Positions 24,080 to 28,708 of a DNA stretch of 28,708 nucleotides are shown in pieces. The stretch covers positions 1 through 28,708 of the forward strand of contig CABRIB010000015.1 in NCBI GenBank assembly GCA_902470915.1, written 5' to 3'. The number at the start of each line of letters is the position of its first letter. Within the stretch, counting starts at the first letter, position 1. This DNA is from an uncultured Collinsella sp. Lineage in GTDB: Bacteria > Actinomycetota > Coriobacteriia > Coriobacteriales > Coriobacteriaceae. The notes beneath the pieces were generated by a model that searched no databases, had not been told where the DNA came from, and was given only the letters and a program-made list of their open reading frames with translations. Both the position numbers and the translations under genes were made by a program.

Positions 24080-24114
24080 TGTCTATAGATATAGACAAGC
24101 ACATCTAGACAAGT
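24080..24114. promoter_or_regulatory. putative GntR/HutC operator cluster (dehydrogenase side)
   Basis: The near-palindrome TGTCTATAGATATAGACA (24080-24097) is followed by CTAGACAAGT (24105-24114). The half-site AGACAAG occurs twice with 14-base spacing (24094 and 24108 starts). It lies 50-80 bp ahead of the dehydrogenase start. Confidence 0.55.
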
Positions 24115-24229
24115 AGAAAAGAATTTTAAAATGTAGCCATCAGATATGTCAGATTTATCAGGCAAAATACTGGACTTATACCGTTTACGGCCAATAATCG
24201 ACCGCTGACCGAACATAGAAACAGTATTA

Positions 24230-24245
24230 ACTTGTCTAGATAAGT
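24230..24245. promoter_or_regulatory. putative GntR/HutC operator (PTS side)
   Basis: ACTTGTCTAGATAAGT is a 16-bp palindrome with one mismatched pair. It resembles the DasR-type consensus ACTGGTCTAGACCAGT of HutC regulators. It sits immediately upstream of the possible -10 box TATGAT, where binding would block transcription of the PTS gene. Confidence 0.65.
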
Positions 24246-24390
24246 GATATGATAAAAAAAGAAGCGCAAGAAGTCAGGGAGTCGGGCCCACCCGTCCTAT
24301 TGCACGAGGTACACGCAAACGGCGCGTCTGCGGTCTCGAGTGAAGCCAAAACCGCAGTCGCTCCGAATGAAGAGAGGGGGATTCCCCGTC

Positions 24391-26001
24391 ATGATGCAAA
24401 AGATACAACGTTTCGGCGGTGCAATGTACACGCCTGCAATTCTTTTCGCATTTTCCGGAATCGTCGTCGGCCTGGGTACGTTGTTTACCACCGAGGCGAT
24501 CTTTGGCGAGATGGCCACAGCGGGTCATCTTTGGTTTGATTGCTGGAATGTGCTGCTCCAGGGTGGTTGGACGCTCTTTAACCAGATGCCGTTGCTGTTT
24601 TGCGTAGCGTTGCCAATCTCGCTCGCGAACAAGCAGAACGCTCGCTGCTGCATGGAGGCTTTGGCCATCTACCTTACCTTCAACTACTTTGTAAGCACAA
24701 TCTTGGGGCAGTGGGGCCCTGTCTTTGGTGTTGACTACTCTGTCGAGGCGGGCAGTGGTACTGGTCTTGCCACTATCGCAAGCATCAAAACGCTTGATAT
24801 GGGCATCATGGGCGCGCTCATTATCTCTGGTATCGCCACGATGCTGCATAACAAGTTCTTCGACACCGAACTTCCTGAGTGGCTGGGCGTGTTCTCGGGC
24901 TCCGTGTTCATCTATATGATCGGTTTCTTCGTTATGGTTCCGGTCGCTCTTATCGCCTGCCTGGTGTGGCCGCATGTTCAGGCTGCTATCTCCGCCTTCC
25001 AGGGATTCATCCTTTCCGCCGGTACGTTTGGCGTGGGTGTCTTTGCTTTCTTCGAGCGCGTGCTGATCCCTACAGGCCTGCACCACTTTATCTATACGCC
25101 GTTCTATTACGACAACGCGGCGGTCAACGGCGGCATCTTTGCTGCTTGGGCCAACATCCTGCCCCAACTGGCTGCCGATCCGAGCATTGCTCTTAAGGAT
25201 GCCGCACCCTGGGCTGCCTATACCTGCCCTGGTTGGACTAAGGTCTTCGGCTCGCTTGGCGTCGCCATTGCGTTTTATATGACCGCCAAACCCGAGCGCA
25301 AGCAGCGCGTCAAGGCTCTGCTGATCCCGGTCACCCTTACCGCTATGCTTTGCGGTATCACCGAGCCGCTTGACTTCACCTTCCTGTTCATTGCGCCCGG
25401 CCTGTTCGTCGTCCACTGCGTGCTCGGAGCGCTTGGCTGCATGGCTCAAAACCTCCTTGGCGTCGTGGGTATCTTCGACGGCGGCATCATCTCGATGCTC
25501 TCGTGGGACTGGCTGCCCCTTTGGGCCGCACACGGTCTGCAGTACGCCATCTCCATCCTTGTCGGTCTGTGCTTTACCGCTCTTTGGGTTGTGGTCTTCC
25601 GTTTCCTGATCGTCAAGTTCGACTTTAAGACCCCCGGTCGCGAGGATGACGATGTTGAGGTCGAGCTCAAGTCCAAGGCCGACTACAAGCAAAAGCAGGG
25701 CGGTGCTGCTGCTGGCAAATCGGCCGCCCAGAGTAAAGATGATGAGCGCTTGGTGCTTGCCGAGAACATCCTCGATCTGCTCGGTGGCACGGATAACATC
25801 ATCGATGTAACGAACTGTGCTACCCGTCTGCGCGTTAACGTCAAGGACAAGAGCGTCGTTGCACCCGAGGCTTCCTTCAAGGCGATCGGTACGCATGGCT
25901 TGGTGGTCCAAGGTCAGTCAATCCAGGTCATCGTCGGCCTTAGCGTCCCGCAGGTTCGCGAGAAGTTCGAGAGTCTTCTGAAGTTCGAGACTCTTCTGTA
26001 A
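24391..26001 (+). CDS. alpha-glucoside-specific PTS enzyme IICB
   Basis: The start at ATG 24391 (or the adjacent ATG 24394) matches the conserved family N-terminus IQRFGGAMYTPAILFAFSGIVVGL and follows GAGAGGGGG; upstream in-frame ATGs are unsupported. The 536-residue product has an N-terminal EIIC membrane domain with about ten hydrophobic segments, including the family signature CGITEPLDFTFLFIAPGLF, then a charged linker. The EIIB domain near the C-terminus carries the phospho-acceptor C476 (DVTNCATRLRV). It resembles GlvC/MalX-type carriers, which import and phosphorylate maltose-like alpha-glucosides. No EIIA is fused or adjacent, so a glucose-type EIIA elsewhere is needed. The gene ends with a tandem 18-bp duplication. 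Its partner hydrolase follows at 26157. Confidence 0.93.
   Translation: MMQKIQRFGGAMYTPAILFAFSGIVVGLGTLFTTEAIFGEMATAGHLWFDCWNVLLQGGWTLFNQMPLLFCVALPISLANKQNARCCMEALAIYLTFNYFVSTILGQWGPVFGVDYSVEAGSGTGLATIASIKTLDMGIMGALIISGIATMLHNKFFDTELPEWLGVFSGSVFIYMIGFFVMVPVALIACLVWPHVQAAISAFQGFILSAGTFGVGVFAFFERVLIPTGLHHFIYTPFYYDNAAVNGGIFAAWANILPQLAADPSIALKDAAPWAAYTCPGWTKVFGSLGVAIAFYMTAKPERKQRVKALLIPVTLTAMLCGITEPLDFTFLFIAPGLFVVHCVLGALGCMAQNLLGVVGIFDGGIISMLSWDWLPLWAAHGLQYAISILVGLCFTALWVVVFRFLIVKFDFKTPGREDDDVEVELKSKADYKQKQGGAAAGKSAAQSKDDERLVLAENILDLLGGTDNIIDVTNCATRLRVNVKDKSVVAPEASFKAIGTHGLVVQGQSIQVIVGLSVPQVREKFESLLKFETLL
25963..25998 (+). repeat. tandem 18-bp duplication at the end of the IICB gene
   Basis: AAGTTCGAGAGTCTTCTG and AAGTTCGAGACTCTTCTG stand directly next to each other, differing at one base. 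They encode KFESLL-KFETLL, so the last six residues look like a recent in-frame duplication. Confidence 0.9.
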
Positions 26002-26019
26002 ACCATCGTCCATCGAAAC

Positions 26020-26059
26020 AATCGGCCTTGCAGAGCCGGTATGCACCGCAAGGCCGATT
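26020..26059 (+). other. intercistronic hairpin between the PTS and GH4 genes
   Basis: A perfect 12-bp stem AATCGGCCTTGC/GCAAGGCCGATT (26020-26031, 26048-26059) with a 16-base loop lies 19 bp after the IICB stop. It is followed by CTAGAGATAAAAAAC, not by a T-run, so partial termination or mRNA processing is likelier than full termination. Confidence 0.75.
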
Positions 26060-26156
26060 CTAGAGATAAAAAACTCCACTTCTAGGTAACAATTCCAAAC
26101 CGTGCAGGCCGCGTACGGGGATGGATTGAGCAAGCGGCCAGAATGAGGAGGACATC

Positions 26157-27500
26157 ATGTCCAAGAAAAACTATGCCGTGACCATTGCCGGCGGTGGCTC
26201 TACCTTCACCCCGGGCATCGCTCTGATGCTGCTTGAGGAGCGCGACCGCTTTCCGGTCAACAAGGTGACCTTCTACGATAACAACGCCGAGCGCCAGGAG
26301 ACCGTGGCCAAGGCCTGCGAGATCTACTTCCACGAGAACGCCCCCGAGGTTGAGTTTAGCTACACCACCGACCCCGAGACCGCATTCACCGGGACCGATT
26401 TCGTCCTTGCTCACATCCGCGTCGGCCTGTACGCCATGCGTGAGCTCGACGAGAAGATTCCTCTCAAGTACGGCTGCGTTGGTCAAGAGACCTGCGGTGC
26501 CGGCGGTATCGCCTACGGCATGCGCTCCATCGGTGGTGTCATCGAGATCCTCGACTACATGGAGAAGTACAGCCCCAACGCCTGGATGCTCAACTACTCC
26601 AACCCCGCGGCCATCGTCGCCGAGGCCTGCCGCGTGCTGCGCCCCAACAGCCGCATCATCAACATCTGCGACATGCCGATTGACCTCATGGATAAGATGA
26701 GCCGTATGTGCGGCATCAAGGATCGTCGCGAGCTGCAGTATAGCTACTACGGCCTCAACCACTTTGGTTGGTGGAGCAAGATCTACGACAAGGACGGCAA
26801 CGACCTCATGCCGCAGATTAAGGAGCACATGGCTAAGAACGGCTACCTGGACGGCATCGAGCACGAGGCCGGTAAGGAGCAGCATGTCGAGGAGAGCTGG
26901 ATTCACACCTTCGGCAAGGCCAAGGATGTCTATGCTGTCGATCCCGAGACGATTCCCAATACCTACCTCAAGTATTACCTGTACCCGGACTATGTCGTCG
27001 AGACGTCTGACCCCAACTACACTCGCGCCAATGAGGTTATGGACGGCCGCGAGAAGAAGGTCTTTGGCGCTTGCCGCGACATCATCGCCAAGGGTACTGC
27101 CAAGGACGGCGGCTTTGAGCCGGATGTACATGCCAACTACATCGTCGACCTTGCCTGCGCACTGGCCGAGAACACGCTCGAGCGCTTCCTGCTGATCGTC
27201 CCCAACGATGGCGCTGTGCCCAACTTCGACCCGACGGCCATGGTCGAGGTGCCTTGCATCGTCGGTTCCAACGGCTTTGAGAAGATCTGCCAGGGCCCGA
27301 TTCCGCAGTTCCAGAAGGGCCTGATGGAGCAGCAGGTTTCCGTCGAGAAGCTCGTTGTCCAGGCTTGGGTCGAGGGCAGCTACCAGAAGCTCTGGCAGGC
27401 GCTCACGCTCTCCAAGACCATTCCTTCGGCAAGCGTTGCCAAGCAGATCCTGGACGAGCTCATCGAGGCCAACAAGGATTTCTGGCCCGAGCTTAAGTAA
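26157..27500 (+). CDS. GH4 6-phospho-alpha-glucosidase
   Basis: The 447-residue protein is a family 4 glycosidase, which uses NAD+ and a divalent metal for an oxidation-elimination mechanism. NAD site: AGGGSTFTPG (11-20). The motif CDMP (171-174) with H202 in YGLNHFGW matches GlvA numbering (C171, D172, H202). CDMP marks 6-phospho-alpha-glucosidases; the beta-specific enzymes have CN-x-P. It should cleave 6'-phosphorylated alpha-glucosides such as maltose-6-phosphate, releasing glucose-6-phosphate, which fits the IICB encoded just upstream. ATG 26157 follows GAGGAGG. GlvA/MalH/AglB are possible names; substrate range (maltose, maltitol, sucrose isomers) cannot be fixed by eye. Confidence 0.96.
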   Translation: MSKKNYAVTIAGGGSTFTPGIALMLLEERDRFPVNKVTFYDNNAERQETVAKACEIYFHENAPEVEFSYTTDPETAFTGTDFVLAHIRVGLYAMRELDEKIPLKYGCVGQETCGAGGIAYGMRSIGGVIEILDYMEKYSPNAWMLNYSNPAAIVAEACRVLRPNSRIINICDMPIDLMDKMSRMCGIKDRRELQYSYYGLNHFGWWSKIYDKDGNDLMPQIKEHMAKNGYLDGIEHEAGKEQHVEESWIHTFGKAKDVYAVDPETIPNTYLKYYLYPDYVVETSDPNYTRANEVMDGREKKVFGACRDIIAKGTAKDGGFEPDVHANYIVDLACALAENTLERFLLIVPNDGAVPNFDPTAMVEVPCIVGSNGFEKICQGPIPQFQKGLMEQQVSVEKLVVQAWVEGSYQKLWQALTLSKTIPSASVAKQILDELIEANKDFWPELK

Positions 27501-27584
27501 GGACTGCTGTCTCGAACTCTCACGCATCTCTGCTTCATTTGCGCCGTCGTGGTGTCCGGATTCGCCCGGATGCTGCGGCGGCGC

Positions 27585-27590
27585 TATACT
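27585..27590 (+). promoter_or_regulatory. possible -10 box of ychF
   Basis: TATACT lies 37 bp before the GTG start, with TTCGCC (27561-27566) as a weak -35 at 18 bp spacing. The 127-bp gap after the GH4 gene also holds a GC-rich inverted repeat around 27541-27584. Confidence 0.35.
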
Positions 27591-27627
27591 TATGCAGTTT
27601 GAAGTACCTGTACCAAAAGGAGCTGTC

Positions 27628-28662
27628 GTGTCCCTTTCCATCGGTATCGTGGGCCTGCCCAACGTGGGCAAGTCGACGCTGTTCACCGCGCTTACCAAAA
27701 AGACCGGCCTTGCCGCCAACTACCCGTTTGCCACGATCGACCCCAATGTGGGCATCGTCGATGTGCCCGATAGCCGCCTGCAAAAGCTCGCCGACATCGT
27801 CAACCCCGGCCGCATTGTGCCGGCTACGGTCGAGTTCGTCGATATCGCTGGCCTGGTGAAGGGTGCCAACGAGGGCGAGGGCCTGGGCAACCAGTTCTTG
27901 GCAAACATCCGCGAGACCGATGCCATCTGCGAGGTCGTGCGCTACTTTAAGGACCCCAACGTCATGCGTGAGGTGGGCCGCACGGGCGAGTTCGTCGATC
28001 CTGCCGGCGATGCCGACACCATCATGACCGAGCTCATCCTGGCCGATATGGGAACGCTCGAGAAGCAGCTGCCCAAGCTCGAGAAGGAGGCCAAGCGCGA
28101 CAAGGAGCTCATGCCCAAGTTCGAGGTGGCTAAGCGCCTGCTTGCCTGGCTCAACGAGGGCAAGCGCGCCGCATCCATGGAGATGACCGACGAGGAGCGT
28201 GCCGCCGCCAAGGGCCTGTTCCTGCTCACTATGAAGCCCATCCTGTATGTTGCCAACGTGGACGAGGATATGCTCAACGACGATCTGGCGCCCATCGATG
28301 GCGTCAAGCCGTTGCCCATCTGCGCCAAGATCGAGGCCGAGCTTTCCGAGCTCGATCCCGAGGACGCTGCCGACTACCTGGAGAGCCTGGGCCTGGAACA
28401 GCCCGGCCTGGACGTGCTCGCTCAGGCTGCCTACAAGCTGCTCGGCCTGCAGTCGTTCTTTACGGCCGGCGAGATGGAGGTCAAGGCCTGGACGGTTCGT
28501 CAGGGCGCGACCGCCCCGCAGGCCGCCGGTGTCATCCACACCGATTTTGAGCGCGGCTTTATTAAGGCCGAGGTCATTGGCTACGACGACTACATCGAGC
28601 TCGGCGGCGAGCAGGGCGCCAAGGCCGCCGGCAAGCTGCGTATTGAGGGCAAGGACTATGTC
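27628..28662 (+). CDS. ychF: YchF/OLA1-type redox-responsive GTP/ATPase, 3' end missing
   Basis: The start is GTG 27628, 6 bases after AAGGAG; upstream in-frame codons have no support. The 345 genuine codons begin VSLSIGIVGLPNVGKSTLFTALT. The P-loop GLPNVGKST is at 9-17, followed by NYPFATIDPNVGIVDVPD (switch I region), FVDIAGLVKGANEGEGLGNQFL (G3), and the long YchF coiled-coil insertion with KLEKEAKRDKELMPKFEVAKRLLAWLNEG. The C-terminal TGS-like domain (KAWTVRQGATAPQAAGVIHTDFERGFIKAEVI) is nearly complete. Full proteins are about 363-366 residues, so roughly 20 residues are lost where adapter sequence begins at 28663; the apparent ending LSLIHI is adapter. YchF is a ribosome-associated ATPase of the Obg family linked to stress responses. 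Confidence 0.97.
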
Positions 28663-28708
28663 CTGTCTCTTATACACATCTGACGCTGCCGACGATACTC
28701 CTTGTGTA
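28663..28708. other. Nextera/Tn5 sequencing adapter (contig end artefact)
   Basis: CTGTCTCTTATACACATCT (28663-28681) is the reverse Tn5 mosaic end, followed by the read-1 adapter GACGCTGCCGACGA. Genuine sequence stops at 28662, inside ychF. Confidence 0.97.

Larger units (their letters stand above)
24034..24390. promoter_or_regulatory. divergent promoter/leader region of the sugar module
   Basis: This AT-rich 357-bp stretch separates the dehydrogenase and the PTS gene. It contains the operator-like sites listed separately and a possible -10 box TATGAT (24248-24253) for the plus-strand genes. A leader stem CTGCGGT/ACCGCAG lies at 24328-24334 and 24351-24357. A small stem GGGGattCCCC overlaps the ribosome-binding site just before the PTS start. 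The promoter call is tentative because no good -35 is seen. Confidence 0.55.

Overview
The window is one high-GC bacterial contig that is closed at both ends by Nextera/Tn5 sequencing adapter (bases 1-45 and 28663-28708), so its first and last genes are artificially truncated. Gene content and style point to a gut actinobacterium of the Coriobacteriia, most like Collinsella; this is an inference from memory of the group. The supporting features are a SARP/BTAD regulator, type III glutamine synthetase, a split B12-dependent methionine synthase, a MurT-GatD protein and PTS-based sugar uptake.

Layout. Bases 47-2023 (+) hold the 3' part of a BTAD/SARP-type regulator. It converges on a minus-strand block: YhbY RNA-binding protein, a SAM methyltransferase, a UPF0210/PFL-like protein, and a methionine operon (metF, MetH reactivation protein, MetH catalytic protein) read from 9456 to 5228. 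Bases 9457-9882 are a divergent control region with several hairpins. Type III glutamine synthetase follows on + (9883-11970) with a strong terminator. Bases 12037-12607 are gene-free and repeat-rich: a 35-bp inverted-repeat pair, then two 102-bp direct copies that each carry a tRNA T-arm-like piece, a terminator and a tRNA-Glu 3' end. The intact tRNA-Glu(TTC) lies at 12608-12684 (-). Next, on minus, come a fused MurT-GatD protein and two overlapping genes of unknown function (12785-17127).

Bases 17628-22055 (+) carry an iron-dependent alcohol dehydrogenase, glycerol dehydrogenase, a shortened relic of a second glycerol dehydrogenase and a four-motif ferredoxin-like protein. Bases 22187-27500 form a divergent sugar module. 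A GntR/HutC regulator and a zinc polyol/alcohol dehydrogenase are on minus; an alpha-glucoside PTS IICB and a GH4 6-phospho-alpha-glucosidase are on plus. Between them lie operator-like palindromes of the GTCTAGAC type. The last gene is ychF, cut short by the adapter.

How the parts work together. MetF makes 5-methyl-THF, MetH uses it to methylate homocysteine through cobalamin, and the separate reactivation protein replaces the usual C-terminal domain of MetH. The sugar module should import and phosphorylate an alpha-glucoside, split it to glucose-6-phosphate plus an aglycone, and possibly oxidise a polyol aglycone. The most unusual items are the MurT-GatD fusion, a perfect 32-bp nested inverted repeat followed by a terminator just ahead of the methyltransferase start, the tRNA-Glu-linked duplication, and a set of hairpins with related loops that double as terminators. 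I did not see a CRISPR array, an intact insertion sequence, an rRNA or a recognisable riboswitch class.
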